Positions 8,680 to 17,902 of a stretch of 64,000 bases of DNA are shown one piece after another. The notes beneath the pieces are model-generated. The model saw nothing but the letters and a program-made list of their open reading frames with translations, had not been told where the DNA came from and searched no databases. Source of the DNA: an uncultured Hyphomicrobiales bacterium (GTDB lineage: Bacteria; Pseudomonadota; Alphaproteobacteria; Rhizobiales; Xanthobacteraceae); NCBI GenBank assembly GCA_903878085.1, contig CAIRGJ010000062.1, forward strand, positions 1 to 64,000, written 5' to 3'. The position numbers and the translations under genes are program-made. Within the stretch, counting starts at the first letter, position 1; each line of letters begins with the position of its first letter.

Positions 8680-9675
8680 TTATTGTTCCTTGAAACGCAC
8701 GGTGGTCGCGGGCTTGCCAGTGAGATCGACGTCGGCGAAAGCGGTGGAATTCAGGCCGCGCGCCGCGCAGTCCTTTTGGTCGCTGAGTTCGAATTTGCCG
8801 TCGCGGGTGCACAGCGCCACGTCGCCGTTCCACGCGAGCGGCTGCTCGCCGCGTTTGACCGGACGGCCATTGGCGTCGACCGCCTCGGCATAGCTGTACA
8901 CCTTGCGCGCATCGCCGCGCAGGTCCGGCCGCACGCACTGACCGGCATCGACGCGATACCAGCCGCGGGTCACGGTCGCGCCGCCCTCGATGGTGCCGAT
9001 CGCGGCCATCACCGTGTATTTGGTATCGTTGCACCAGGAGAAGCCGCGGCCTTCCGGGTTGCGCGCGGCGTCGAGCAGCGTGGCGAAAAAGTCCGGGCTG
9101 GTCGCGGCCTCGGCGGGCAGTTTGCTGTCGCTCAGGAACTTCGCCAGCGCGCCTTGCGTCTTGGCGCCCTGCACGCCGTCGATCGGGTTGGCGTCGTAAC
9201 CGGCGATCACCAGCAGCCGCTGGATGCCGGCGAGCCGCGCCTGGTCGTCGTCGTAATCGGCTTCTTCCGCCAGATTGACCGCAGGGCCTTTCGGCGAATC
9301 CGACGGCCGCGCCGCAGAAAAATGCGCCTGCTGGCTCAGCGGACAACCGCGCGCGTTGGCGATCTCGAAGCTGCCGTCGCGAATGCAGAAGCCGGCATTG
9401 CCATCCTGCGGCAGCGGCGCGCTGCCATAGACCGGCGGCGTGCGCGTATGGACGTAGACCATCTCGGCATCGAACGGACCGTCGACGACCTGCTTGCACG
9501 CCCCGGGATCGATGGTGAACCAGCCGCGCGTTGCGACATTGGCGCGCTTTTCCAGGCCGATGGCGGCGTCCATCCGATAGCTGGTGCGATTGCACAGCGT
9601 GAGCTCGGCATGCGCGGGCACGGCGAGCGTGGCGCACAGCGCCGCCGCGCCTGAAAGGCTGAGCAGACGAATCAT
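8680..9675 (-). CDS. Exported protein with two DUF1036 domains
   Basis: A signal peptide (about residues 1-23, ending at AHA) suggests export to the periplasm. Two DUF1036 domains follow, at about 24-110 (LTLCNRTSYRMDAAIG) and about 215-320 (SWCNDTKYTVMAAIG), each with paired cysteines. Between them a helix-rich stretch around 150-190 (GIQRLLVIAGYDANPIDGVQ) looks like a degenerate peptidoglycan-binding type 1 domain. The biochemical role is unknown; a cell-envelope function is an inference. It lies 31 nt downstream of argB on the same strand. Confidence 0.85.
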   Translation of the reverse strand: MIRLLSLSGAAALCATLAVPAHAELTLCNRTSYRMDAAIGLEKRANVATRGWFTIDPGACKQVVDGPFDAEMVYVHTRTPPVYGSAPLPQDGNAGFCIRDGSFEIANARGCPLSQQAHFSAARPSDSPKGPAVNLAEEADYDDDQARLAGIQRLLVIAGYDANPIDGVQGAKTQGALAKFLSDSKLPAEAATSPDFFATLLDAARNPEGRGFSWCNDTKYTVMAAIGTIEGGATVTRGWYRVDAGQCVRPDLRGDARKVYSYAEAVDANGRPVKRGEQPLAWNGDVALCTRDGKFELSDQKDCAARGLNSTAFADVDLTGKPATTVRFKEQ

Positions 9676-9706
9676 GCCGGCATGGTAACGGATGATGCGC
9701 TCGCCT

Positions 9707-10603
9707 TCAGCGATGCATCAGCGTGCCGGCGCCGTGGTCGGTCAGCAATTCGAGCAGCACAGCGTGCGGAACTTTGCCGTCCATGATGACCACGCCCTCG
9801 ACGCCCTGATCGAGCGCATAGATGCAGGTCTCGACTTTCGGGATCATGCCGCCCGAAATGGTGCCGTCGGCGATCAGGCGGCGCGCGTCGGCGACCGACA
9901 ATTCGCTGATCAGGCTCTTCGACTTGTCGAGCACGCCCGGCACGTCGGTGAGCAGCAGCAGCCGCTTGGCCTTGAGCGCGCCGGCAATGGCGCCGGCGAA
10001 GGTGTCGGCATTGACGTTGAAGGTGCCGCCGTCTGTGGAGGTCGCGACCGGCGCCAGCACCGGGATCATCTCTTTGCCGAGGATCGCATTGAGCACGAAC
10101 AGATCGACCTTGTCGGGTTCGCCAACGAAGCCGAGGTCGACGACCTTCTCGATGTTGGAATCGGGATCGACCACGGTGCGCGTGACCTTTTTGGCCTGCA
10201 CCATGTTGCCGTCCTTGCCGCACAGGCCGACGGCCTTGCCGCCGGCGTCGTTGATGTAGCCGACGATCTGCTTGTTGATCGAACCGGCCAGCACCATCTC
10301 GACGATCTCGATGGTGGCGGCATCGGTGATACGCAGGCCGGCGGCGAATTCGGATTTGATGCCCAGCTTCTTGAGCATGGCAGCGATCTGCGGGCCGCCG
10401 CCGTGCACCACGACCGGATTGATCGCGGCCTGTTCCAAGAGCACGATGTCGCGGGCGAAATCGCGGGCGTTCTGCTCGTCGCCCATGGCATGACCGCCGT
10501 ATTTCACGACGATGATTTCCTCGTCGTATTGCTGCATATGCGGCAGCGCTTCCGACAGGATACGGGCCTGCTCTTGGGGGTCGATCTTGGGGGCTTTGCT
10601 CAT
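9707..10603 (-). CDS. argB: Acetylglutamate kinase
   Basis: ArgB phosphorylates N-acetyl-L-glutamate in arginine biosynthesis. The 298-residue protein shows the amino-acid-kinase motifs [13 protein letters not shown] (nucleotide) and [13 protein letters not shown] (substrate), and [12 protein letters not shown]. This length fits the longer, usually arginine-sensitive hexameric form; feedback inhibition is inferred from that. It starts at ATG 10603 and follows engB after 116 nt. Confidence 0.96.
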   Translation of the reverse strand: MSKAPKIDPQEQARILSEALPHMQQYDEEIIVVKYGGHAMGDEQNARDFARDIVLLEQAAINPVVVHGGGPQIAAMLKKLGIKSEFAAGLRITDAATIEIVEMVLAGSINKQIVGYINDAGGKAVGLCGKDGNMVQAKKVTRTVVDPDSNIEKVVDLGFVGEPDKVDLFVLNAILGKEMIPVLAPVATSTDGGTFNVNADTFAGAIAGALKAKRLLLLTDVPGVLDKSKSLISELSVADARRLIADGTISGGMIPKVETCIYALDQGVEGVVIMDGKVPHAVLLELLTDHGAGTLMHR

Positions 10604-10685
10604 CGCAGGGGCTTCCTCCGGATGAGGGCGGTTCTAGCCGATGAGCCCATAGCGGACAATGCTTCAGCGCTTACGTTCGTCCACA

Positions 10686-10729
10686 AAAGCGCTTTAGCGC
10701 GTCTTCCTGAGAAAGCGCGCTAGCGCTTT
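10686..10729. terminator. Inverted repeat at the engB 3' end
   Basis: Bases 10686-10701 (AAAGCGCTTTAGCGCG) pair with 10716-10729 (CGCGCTAGCGCTTT), with a two-base bulge and 14-nt loop. The right arm contains the engB stop codon (10720-10722). It is a plausible terminator or attenuator between engB and argB, without a clear U-tract. Confidence 0.5.
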
Positions 10730-11370
10730 CTTTCATCCAAAAGCCGGGCGATCGCGGCGCGCAACTGCTCCATGCCGGCGCCCTCATGGGCCGAGGTGGT
10801 CAGCACGCCGGGGAATGACCCCGGCTTTTTGAGCAGAGCGGCCTCGACCTCGACGATGCGGTCCTTGAGCTCGGACGGCTTGATGGCGTCGCACTTGGTG
10901 AGAACCACCTGATAGCTGACCGCGGAAGCGGCGAGCTCTTTGAACATCGGCTCATCGGTGTCCTTGAGGCCGTGGCGGGCATCGATCAGCACATAGACGC
11001 GGGCCAGATTGGCGCGGCCGCGCAGATAGGCGGTGATGGTGCCGGTCCAGGCCGTCACCTTGGTCTTGGACGCCGCGGCGTAACCGTAGCCGGGCATGTC
11101 CACGATATTGAGCTCGGAGCCGCCGTTGAAGAAAATCAGTTCCTGGGTGCGGCCGGGCGTGCGCGAGGTCCGCGCCAGCGCCTTGCGGTTGGTCAACGCA
11201 TTGACCAGGCTCGATTTGCCGACATTGGAACGCCCGGCAAAGGCGATCTCGACGCCGCGCATCGGCGGCAGCGAGAAGTCCGAACTGGCGGCGGCCACGA
11301 AATCCCACTCCGCCGCAAACAGCTTGCGGCCGGTCTCGATCTCGTGACGCGTGAACTCGGCGTTGGTCAT
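10720..11370 (-). CDS. engB: Ribosome-biogenesis GTPase EngB (YihA/YsxC)
   Basis: EngB is an essential GTPase of 50S assembly. The 216-residue protein has G1 GRSNVGKS, G3 DMPGYGYA and G4 TKCD, with the usual short N-terminal extension. It starts at ATG 11370 and lies 69 nt downstream of yidC. The yidC-engB-argB order is standard for Rhizobiales. Confidence 0.96.
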   Translation of the reverse strand: MTNAEFTRHEIETGRKLFAAEWDFVAAASSDFSLPPMRGVEIAFAGRSNVGKSSLVNALTNRKALARTSRTPGRTQELIFFNGGSELNIVDMPGYGYAAASKTKVTAWTGTITAYLRGRANLARVYVLIDARHGLKDTDEPMFKELAASAVSYQVVLTKCDAIKPSELKDRIVEVEAALLKKPGSFPGVLTTSAHEGAGMEQLRAAIARLLDERKR

Positions 11371-11386
11371 TGTTTTGAATCTAAGC

Positions 11387-11420
11387 CATTCCGGGTTCGC
11401 GGGATCCGCGCCCCGGAATG
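11387..11420. repeat. Palindromic repeat between yidC and engB
   Basis: CATTCCGGG (11387-11395) and CCCGGAATG (11412-11420) are perfect inverses. This is a common Rhizobiales intergenic palindrome and possibly a terminator for yidC. Confidence 0.65.
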
Positions 11421-11439
11421 ACGAGGGCCGGCCGCAGCC

Positions 11440-13278
11440 TTAAGCCTTCTTCTTTTTCGGAAGCATCGCCTTGATGTTGTCGAACAGCTCGATCTTGGCG
11501 CCGTGCTTGCGCATGATGATGCTCTGCTGCGCGACCGACAGCGAGTTGTTCCAGGCCCAATAGATAACCAGACCGGCCGGGAAGCTCGCCAGCATGAACG
11601 TGAAGATCAGCGGCATCCAGTTGAAGATCATGGCCTGGGTCGGATCCGGCGGCGCCGGGTTGAGCTTCATCTGCGCCCACATGGTGATGCCCATGATCAC
11701 GCCCCACAGGCCGACATGCAGGAAGCTGCCGACGACGGGCAGGGTGGTCGGGTCGAAGGGAATGAGGCCGAACAGATTGAACAGATTGGTCGGATCTGGC
11801 GCCGACAGATCGTGAATCCAGCCGAAGAACGGCGCGTGCCGCATTTCGATGGTGACGAAGAGAACCTTGTAGAGCGAGAAGAACACCGGGATCTGCACCG
11901 CGATCGGCAGACAGCCGGCCAGCGGATTGATCTTTTCTTTCTTGTACAGCTCCATCAGCTCTTGCTGCTGCTTGGCCTTGTCGTCCTTGTGGCGTTCGCG
12001 CAGCGCCGTCATCTGCGGCTGCACCGCCTTCATCTTCGCCATCGAGGCATAGGACTTGTTGGCGAGCGGGAAGAATGCCGCCTTGATCAGCACGGTGACG
12101 AGCAGGATCGCCAGGCCGAAGTTGCCGACCAGGCGGTAGATATAGTCGATCACGAAGAACAGCGGCTTGGTGATGAAATAGAACCAGCCCCAGTCGATCA
12201 GCAGATCGAAATGGTTGAGGCCGAGATTGGTGTTGTAATCGTTGACGACGCGGACTTCCTTGGCGCCGGCGAACAGCCGCGCGTCGGCGGTTCCGGTGGC
12301 GCCCGGCGCGATGGTGCGGGCGTCGAGCAGGTAGTCGGTCCGATAGGTCTTGATCGTGCCGACGGCGTCGGCCTTGAAATTGGCCAGCGCATGCGCGTCG
12401 GTCTGCGGCAGCAACACCGCGGCCCAATATTTATCGGTAATGCCGAGCCAGGCATTGGTGGCATCGAAGTTCATCAGCTTCTTGTCGTCGATCGACTTGT
12501 AGGTGATTTCCTCGGAGCTCTTGTCGCCGAACTTGCCGATCATGCCTTCGTGCAAAATGTAGTAGCCGAGCGTCGGCGGCGCGCCGTGCCGCGAGATCAG
12601 CGCGAAGGGGTACAGCGAAACCGGCTTGTCGCTTTTGTTGGCGACCTCGTCCTTGACGGTGAACAGATATTTGTCGTCGACCGCGATGGTGCGGCGGAAT
12701 TCCAGGCCCTGGCCGTTATCGAAGGTCAGCGTCACCGGATGCTCGACGCTCAGCGCGCCGGTGCTCGATTGCTTCCACACCGTGTCGGCGGTCGGAACGA
12801 CGACCGTGCCGCCGGCGGCGTTGGTCCAGCCGAATTCGGCGTAGAACGGCTCGGGGCTGCCGGACGGCGACAGCAGCACGATCGGCGGCGATTTCGGGTC
12901 GACGGTCTCGCGGAACTTGACCAGCGCCAGGTCGTCGATGCGGCCGCCCTTGAGCGCGATCGAGCCTTCCAGGCTGCCGGTGGCGATCGGGACGCGCGGC
13001 GATGACGCCAACGCTGCGGCGCGGGTGGTCGGCGCGCCGACCGAAGGCGGTGCTGGCTGGCCGGGAACTTGCGGCGGTGCTCCGGCGACGCCCGGTGCTG
13101 GCGCGGCCTGGCCGGCCTCGGCAGGCTTCGGCGGATTTAACTTCTGCGCCTGCTGCTGTTGCTGCGCCAGTTGCTCCTGGCGCGCCTTCTCTTGCGGGAT
13201 GGCGAAGAAATATTGCCAGACGATCAGCACGATGGCCGACAGTACAATGGCGAGGATGGTATTCTTGCTATCGGTCAT
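11440..13278 (-). CDS. yidC: Membrane protein insertase YidC
   Basis: YidC inserts and folds inner-membrane proteins with or without SecYEG. The 612-residue length fits proteobacterial YidC: an N-terminal membrane helix (about 8-27), a Gln/Pro/Ala-rich linker, a large periplasmic domain (about 110-360), then the conserved five-helix insertase core (about 385-590) and a basic KKKKKA tail. Its start overlaps the rnpA stop by 4 nt (ATGA), so the two are translationally coupled. Confidence 0.97.
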   Translation of the reverse strand: MTDSKNTILAIVLSAIVLIVWQYFFAIPQEKARQEQLAQQQQQAQKLNPPKPAEAGQAAPAPGVAGAPPQVPGQPAPPSVGAPTTRAAALASSPRVPIATGSLEGSIALKGGRIDDLALVKFRETVDPKSPPIVLLSPSGSPEPFYAEFGWTNAAGGTVVVPTADTVWKQSSTGALSVEHPVTLTFDNGQGLEFRRTIAVDDKYLFTVKDEVANKSDKPVSLYPFALISRHGAPPTLGYYILHEGMIGKFGDKSSEEITYKSIDDKKLMNFDATNAWLGITDKYWAAVLLPQTDAHALANFKADAVGTIKTYRTDYLLDARTIAPGATGTADARLFAGAKEVRVVNDYNTNLGLNHFDLLIDWGWFYFITKPLFFVIDYIYRLVGNFGLAILLVTVLIKAAFFPLANKSYASMAKMKAVQPQMTALRERHKDDKAKQQQELMELYKKEKINPLAGCLPIAVQIPVFFSLYKVLFVTIEMRHAPFFGWIHDLSAPDPTNLFNLFGLIPFDPTTLPVVGSFLHVGLWGVIMGITMWAQMKLNPAPPDPTQAMIFNWMPLIFTFMLASFPAGLVIYWAWNNSLSVAQQSIIMRKHGAKIELFDNIKAMLPKKKKA

Positions 13279-13637
13279 TGCGATCCCGTATTACCTTCGC
13301 TCTTTATTTGGCGCCCCGCCTGAAGCCGGCGCAGTGCGCCGTCGAAGTCCTGTGCGATCCGCGCGTAGGGCACCTTGAGCGCCGCCCGCCTGCCGACCAG
13401 CACATAGTCATATCCGCGCTGCATGTCAGTGGTGCTAGAGAGCCGCACGATTTCCCTCAACCGGCGGCGGACCCGGTTGCGTTCGACGGCGTTGCCGACT
13501 TTCTTCGATACGGTAAACCCAAGACGCACGGGCCCGTCATCGGCCCGCTTGCGTGCTTGCAGCACAAAAGCGGCGGCCGGCACCTTGATCCCGGTCGCCG
13601 CTGCTAGAAAGTCCGCCCGTTGCTTCAATCGTTCCAT
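13275..13637 (-). CDS. rnpA: Ribonuclease P protein component
   Basis: RnpA is the protein subunit that helps the RNase P RNA cut tRNA 5' leaders. The 120-residue basic protein carries the family signature VERNRVRRRLREIVR, preceded by RLGFTVSKKVGNAV. It starts at ATG 13637, 28 nt after rpmH, and overlaps yidC by 4 nt, giving the conserved rpmH-rnpA-yidC string. Confidence 0.97.
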   Translation of the reverse strand: MERLKQRADFLAAATGIKVPAAAFVLQARKRADDGPVRLGFTVSKKVGNAVERNRVRRRLREIVRLSSTTDMQRGYDYVLVGRRAALKVPYARIAQDFDGALRRLQAGRQIKSEGNTGSQ

Positions 13638-13665
13638 GGAAGCAGATGCGGGCTAAGCCCCGCCG

Positions 13666-13800
13666 TTAGGCGGAGAGCCGCTTGCGTCCGCGACCGCGCC
13701 GCGCCGAGAGCACCTTGCGGCCGCCTTTGGTCGCCATGCGGGCGCGAAAACCGTGACGGCGCTTGCGTACAAGCTTGCTCGGTTGATAGGTCCGCTTCAC
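13666..13800 (-). CDS. rpmH: 50S ribosomal protein L34
   Basis: This short 44-residue gene is read from GTG 13800. Its product starts [18 protein letters not shown] and ends [10 protein letters not shown], the universal L34 sequence. GGAG lies 9-12 nt before the start. It heads the rpmH-rnpA-yidC unit. The 240 nt upstream separate it from the divergent TVP38 gene. Confidence 0.98.
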   Translation of the reverse strand: MKRTYQPSKLVRKRRHGFRARMATKGGRKVLSARRGRGRKRLSA

Positions 13801-14040
13801 GATTAAATTCTCCGAAAGTCGCGCCGTGGCGGCGAGGGTGTCAAAGCCGCCCCCAAATCCGCATTTAAAAACCCGAATTGGTCAGGATCGGCACGTGTTT
13901 CCGGGGCTTATAAGGGAGGGGGCTTGGCCCGTCAATGCGACCGGCAGCCCCGTCGCGGGAACCGGGGCCGACCGGTCACTTAAGCCTCACAAGGCGGTGA
14001 GACCGGCGGTTAATGGCCTCCGCTCGTGTATATAGCGCGG

Positions 14041-14829
14041 ATGGCCGCAAGCTCCCCTGCAACCGATCCGCCGCGCGGTCCGATCCGCCGTCTGGCGCCG
14101 TTGATTGCGGTCATTTTGCTCGCCGGCCTTGCCTATTACGCCTTCGGCCGCGAGGAACTCTCGCTTGAGGCGCTGGTCCGCCACCGCGTGGCCATTGACG
14201 GATTTGTGACGGAGCACCGCGCCCTCGCCTTGCTCGCCTTCATCGGCCTTTATATTACCGCCGTTGCGCTGTCGGTGCCGGGGGCCCTGTTTCTGACGGT
14301 GAGCGGCGGTTTCCTGTTCGGGCTGGTGGCCGGGGCCGCCGCCGCAGTGATCGGAGCCACCATCGGCGCGACACTCATTTTTCTGGTGGCGCGCAGCGCC
14401 TTTGGCGAGTTTTTGCAGCGGCGGGCGGGCCCGCGCGCCAGCCAATTGGCGCAAGGCTTTCGTGACGATGCCTTCAGCTATCTGTTGTTTCTGCGGCTGG
14501 TGCCGGCGTTTCCGTTTTTTCTGGTCAATGTGGTGCCGGCTTTCGCCGGCGTGCGGCTCGCGCCCTTCGTCGCGGCCACCGCGCTCGGCATTATCCCGGC
14601 GTCTATCGTTTACGCCTACGCCGGCATCGGCCTCGACAGCGTCATCGCGACACAGAAAGCCGCTTATGAGGCGTGTCTCGCCGCCGGCCGTTCCGGCTGC
14701 CACCTGAGCTTCGATGTGCGCGACGTTCTGACGCCGCAACTGCTCGGCGCGCTGGTTGCGCTCGGTCTGCTAGCCCTGGTGCCGGTGGCGGTGCGGCGGC
14801 TGCGGGCGCGCCGGAGCGTGGCGCCGTGA
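14041..14829 (+). CDS. TVP38/TMEM64 family membrane protein
   Basis: The 262-residue integral membrane protein has the VTT (SNARE-associated/DedA-like) domain: hydrophobic helices around residues 18-38 and 65-95, the GGFLFGLVAGAAAAVIGATI stretch, FLRLVPAFPFFLVN and further C-terminal helices. Family members are linked to lipid scrambling or transport; the substrate here is unknown. I prefer ATG 14041 over GTG 14026 because the upstream residues add nothing conserved. It is followed 46 nt later by a mercuric-reductase-like flavoprotein, a recurrent pairing (sometimes a fusion) in bacteria. Confidence 0.9.
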   Translation: MAASSPATDPPRGPIRRLAPLIAVILLAGLAYYAFGREELSLEALVRHRVAIDGFVTEHRALALLAFIGLYITAVALSVPGALFLTVSGGFLFGLVAGAAAAVIGATIGATLIFLVARSAFGEFLQRRAGPRASQLAQGFRDDAFSYLLFLRLVPAFPFFLVNVVPAFAGVRLAPFVAATALGIIPASIVYAYAGIGLDSVIATQKAAYEACLAAGRSGCHLSFDVRDVLTPQLLGALVALGLLALVPVAVRRLRARRSVAP

Positions 14830-14875
14830 ACTGCGCTATGATTGGAACCTGAATTCGCGAGATTATTTCTAGGTC

Positions 14876-16294
14876 ATGGCGGAAACACTCACCCCCGATA
14901 TTTGCGTGATCGGCGCCGGCTCCGCCGGGCTGTCGGTGGCCGCGGCGGCAGCGGCCTTCGGCGTGCCGACGGTGCTGATCGAAAATCACAAGATGGGCGG
15001 CGACTGTCTCAATACCGGCTGTGTGCCGTCGAAGGCCTTGCTGGCGGCGGCCAGACGCGCGGCGCTGATGCAGAATTCCGGCGCCTTCGGCGTCGCCGCG
15101 CAACGTGTCAGCGTCGATTTCGCCAAAGTGCACGCACACGTCCATCGCGTGATCGCCGCACTCGCGCCGGCCGATTCCGCCGAGCGCTTCACCGGTCTTG
15201 GCGTGCGCGTGATCAAGGGCCATGCCGCGTTCAAGGATCGCCGGACGGTCGCGGTCGGCGATACCGAAATTCGCGCTCGGCGTTTCGTGATTGCGACCGG
15301 CTCGGCGCCGGCGGTGCCGCCAATTCCCGGTCTCGACCAGGGGCCGTATTTCACCAATGAAACGATTTTCAATCTCACTGCGCTGCCAAAACATCTGATC
15401 GTCATCGGCGCAGGCCCGATCGGCCTCGAACTGGCGCAAGCCTTCCGCCGTCTCGGCAGCGACGTGACCGTGCTCGAAGCGGCGCATCCGCTCGCCAAGG
15501 ACGATCCCGAATGCGCCGCTATCGTAGTGACGCAGCTTGAACGCGAGGGCGTCGTCGTCCGCAGCGGCGTGAAGATCTCCGGCGTCGCCTGCGCCGTGGG
15601 TGACGCCACCGTGACGCTTGAGGGCGGCGCGACCGTTGCGGGCACGCATCTGCTGGTCGCCACCGGGCGTCAGCCGGTGACCGCGGGGCTCGGACTGGAA
15701 GCCGCCGGCATTCGCCACGACGGCGCCGGCATCGCTGTCAACAAGAAGCTCAAGACCAGCAACAGCCGCGTCTATGCGATCGGCGATGCCGCGGCCGAGC
15801 AGTTGCAGTTCACCCACGCCGCGAATTATCACGCCGGTCTGGTGATCAGGAACGCGCTGTTCCGTTTGCCGGTGCGCGCCAGTAACGACGTCATTCCGTG
15901 GGTGACCTATACCGAGCCGGAACTGGCGCAGACCGGCGTGAGCGAAGCCGAAGCGCGCAAGCGCGGCCTGAAAATCCGTATCGTGCGCTGGCCCTATCAC
16001 GACAATGACCGCGCGCAGACCGAGCGCGAGACGCACGGCCACATCAAGGTCGTCACCACCGCGAAAGGCAAGATTCTCGGCGCCACCATTGTCGGCAGCC
16101 AGGCCGGCGAGTTGATCTCGATGTGGACGCTGGCGATCGCGCAGGGCCTGAACATCCGCGCCCTCACGGGCGTCGTGGTGCCTTATCCGACCTTGTCGGA
16201 AATCGGCAAACGCGCGGCCATCGACTATTTCACGCCAAGTTTGACGAGCCCGTGGGTGCGGCGCATCATAACTTGGCTGCGACTTTTCGGCTGA
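14876..16294 (+). CDS. FAD-dependent pyridine nucleotide-disulfide oxidoreductase
   Basis: The 472-residue flavoenzyme has the FAD site CVIGAGSAGLSVA, the redox-active pair in GGDCLNTGCVPSKALL, an NAD(P)-binding GAGPIGLELAQAF and the second FAD motif VYAIGDAA. The C-terminal dimerisation domain lacks an extra Cys pair, so true mercuric reductase activity is not supported. It belongs to the mercuric-reductase/dihydrolipoamide-dehydrogenase-like group found beside TVP38 proteins. The physiological disulfide or quinone substrate is unknown. Confidence 0.9.
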   Translation: MAETLTPDICVIGAGSAGLSVAAAAAAFGVPTVLIENHKMGGDCLNTGCVPSKALLAAARRAALMQNSGAFGVAAQRVSVDFAKVHAHVHRVIAALAPADSAERFTGLGVRVIKGHAAFKDRRTVAVGDTEIRARRFVIATGSAPAVPPIPGLDQGPYFTNETIFNLTALPKHLIVIGAGPIGLELAQAFRRLGSDVTVLEAAHPLAKDDPECAAIVVTQLEREGVVVRSGVKISGVACAVGDATVTLEGGATVAGTHLLVATGRQPVTAGLGLEAAGIRHDGAGIAVNKKLKTSNSRVYAIGDAAAEQLQFTHAANYHAGLVIRNALFRLPVRASNDVIPWVTYTEPELAQTGVSEAEARKRGLKIRIVRWPYHDNDRAQTERETHGHIKVVTTAKGKILGATIVGSQAGELISMWTLAIAQGLNIRALTGVVVPYPTLSEIGKRAAIDYFTPSLTSPWVRRIITWLRLFG

Positions 16295-16301
16295 GGCATC
16301 A

Positions 16302-17816
16302 TTGGAACCGGACACCGCGCCCCCAAGCGAGCCTTTTGCGTCCAACCCGCCGCGTACGTCGCGCGGTGTCGAGCGGCTGCGCCTCGGCCTGTCCGGCAAG
16401 CTGCTGTTCCTCACGATTTTGTTCGTGATGGTGGCGGAAATTCTGATCTACGTGCCGTCGATCGCCAACTTCCGCCTGAACTGGCTCAACGACCGTCTGG
16501 CGGCTGCGCATACTGCGGCGCTGGTGCTTGACGCCGCGCCTAGCGGTATGGTGCCGGAAAGCCTGGCCAAGCAGATATTGGAAAGTATCGGCGCCCGCGC
16601 GGTGGCCATGAAGATGGGCGATCAGCGCCGCTTGCTTGCCGTTACTAGTTTACCGTCCAAGATCGAAAACGATTTCGACATGCGCAACGTGATGTGGTGG
16701 AGCGCCATCACCAACGCGTTCGAAGTGATGTTCTTCGACGAGCCCGACGACGTGATACGGGTGGTCGGCCCGGCACCGATGGGCGGCGACTTTCTTGAAA
16801 TCATTCTCGACGAAGCGCCGCTGCGCACCGCGATGGTGAAGTTCTCCATCAACATTTTGCTGCTGTCGCTGGCGATCTCCGGCATCACCGCCATGTTGGT
16901 ATTTTTCGCGCTGCATTATCTGCTGGTGCGCCCGATGGGCCGTATCACAGCAAACATGATCGCGTTTCGCGCCGATCCGGAAAATCCGTCGCTGATCATT
17001 TCCGAATCCGGCCGACAGGATGAAGTCGGCACTGCTGAATTTGAGCTCGGCGCCATGCAGCGCGAACTTGCGTCGATGCTGCAGCAGAAAAACCGGCTGG
17101 CCGCGCTCGGTCTCGCGGTGTCGAAAATCAATCACGATCTGCGCAATCTGCTGGCCTCGGCGCAACTGTTTTCCGATCAACTTTCGAACCTGCCCGATCC
17201 GAAAGTGCAGCGCTTCGCGCCCAAGTTGATGCACGCGATCGAGCGCGCCATCGCCTTCTGCCAATCGACGTTGTCCTACGGCGCCGCGCAAGAAGCGCCG
17301 CCCGAGCGCAAGACCGTCGCGGTCGAGCCGCTGATCGAGGAGGTGCACGAGGCGCTCGGACTGAGCCTCGACGTGCCGGTCCGTTGGATCGTGGCGGTCG
17401 AGCGCGGCCTCACGGTCGATGCCGATCACGATCAATTGTTCCGCGTGCTGGTCAACGTGACGCGCAACGCCATGCAGGCATTGGAGGTGCGCGGCGCGCG
17501 CGATCCGGCGCGCGACCAGATCCGCATCACCGGGCGGCGCGAAGGCGCCGTGGCGGTGATCGAGGTTTCCGACACCGGGCCTGGCGTCTCCGAGCGCGCG
17601 CGAGCCCATATGTTCCAGGCGTTTCAGGGCTCGACCCGCTCGGGCGGCACCGGCCTCGGTCTGGCGATCTCGGCGGAACTGGTGCGCGCCCATGGCGGCG
17701 AAATCCGCCTGGTGCCGGGAACCATCGGCGCGACCTTCAGCATCATGATTCCGGACCGTGCGGTCGATCTCAATTCCCACCGCGGCGCGCGCGCGGGCCT
17801 TGGCGCAAGACCTTAG
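16302..17816 (+). CDS. HAMP-containing sensor histidine kinase
   Basis: The 504-residue kinase has membrane helices at about 33-53 and 183-208 framing a sensor domain of about 130 residues. A HAMP-like linker, a DHp helix with an atypical H-box (SKINHDLRNLL, His 278) and the ATPase domain with NVTRNAMQAL, DTGPGVS and GGTGLGLAIS follow. It starts with TTG 16302, 7 nt after the oxidoreductase stop, with GAGG just upstream; no better start precedes the first helix. No response regulator is adjacent. Tandem placement suggests it senses an envelope or redox state linked to the two preceding genes. Confidence 0.87.
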   Translation: MEPDTAPPSEPFASNPPRTSRGVERLRLGLSGKLLFLTILFVMVAEILIYVPSIANFRLNWLNDRLAAAHTAALVLDAAPSGMVPESLAKQILESIGARAVAMKMGDQRRLLAVTSLPSKIENDFDMRNVMWWSAITNAFEVMFFDEPDDVIRVVGPAPMGGDFLEIILDEAPLRTAMVKFSINILLLSLAISGITAMLVFFALHYLLVRPMGRITANMIAFRADPENPSLIISESGRQDEVGTAEFELGAMQRELASMLQQKNRLAALGLAVSKINHDLRNLLASAQLFSDQLSNLPDPKVQRFAPKLMHAIERAIAFCQSTLSYGAAQEAPPERKTVAVEPLIEEVHEALGLSLDVPVRWIVAVERGLTVDADHDQLFRVLVNVTRNAMQALEVRGARDPARDQIRITGRREGAVAVIEVSDTGPGVSERARAHMFQAFQGSTRSGGTGLGLAISAELVRAHGGEIRLVPGTIGATFSIMIPDRAVDLNSHRGARAGLGARP

Positions 17817-17902
17817 CCTGTCAGGAACATCCGCCTTCGCGCGGTGTTCGTTCGATAAGGGCACGCTGGTCTTCGAGACGGATTTTGACATTGAACATTG
17901 GC

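Noticed and set aside
14876-16294. Mercuric reductase (merA) and a mercury-resistance operon
   Set aside because: The C-terminal Cys pair and N-terminal heavy-metal domain typical of MerA are missing, and no merR/merT/merP genes are near.
14642-16414. A 590-codon open frame antisense to the flavoreductase gene
   Set aside because: It mirrors a well-supported gene in high-GC DNA, is rich in Arg/His/Asp/Gly with no family motif, and has no start context. Similar antisense frames at 23-1423, 58547-60076 and 62081-63322 were dropped for the same reason.
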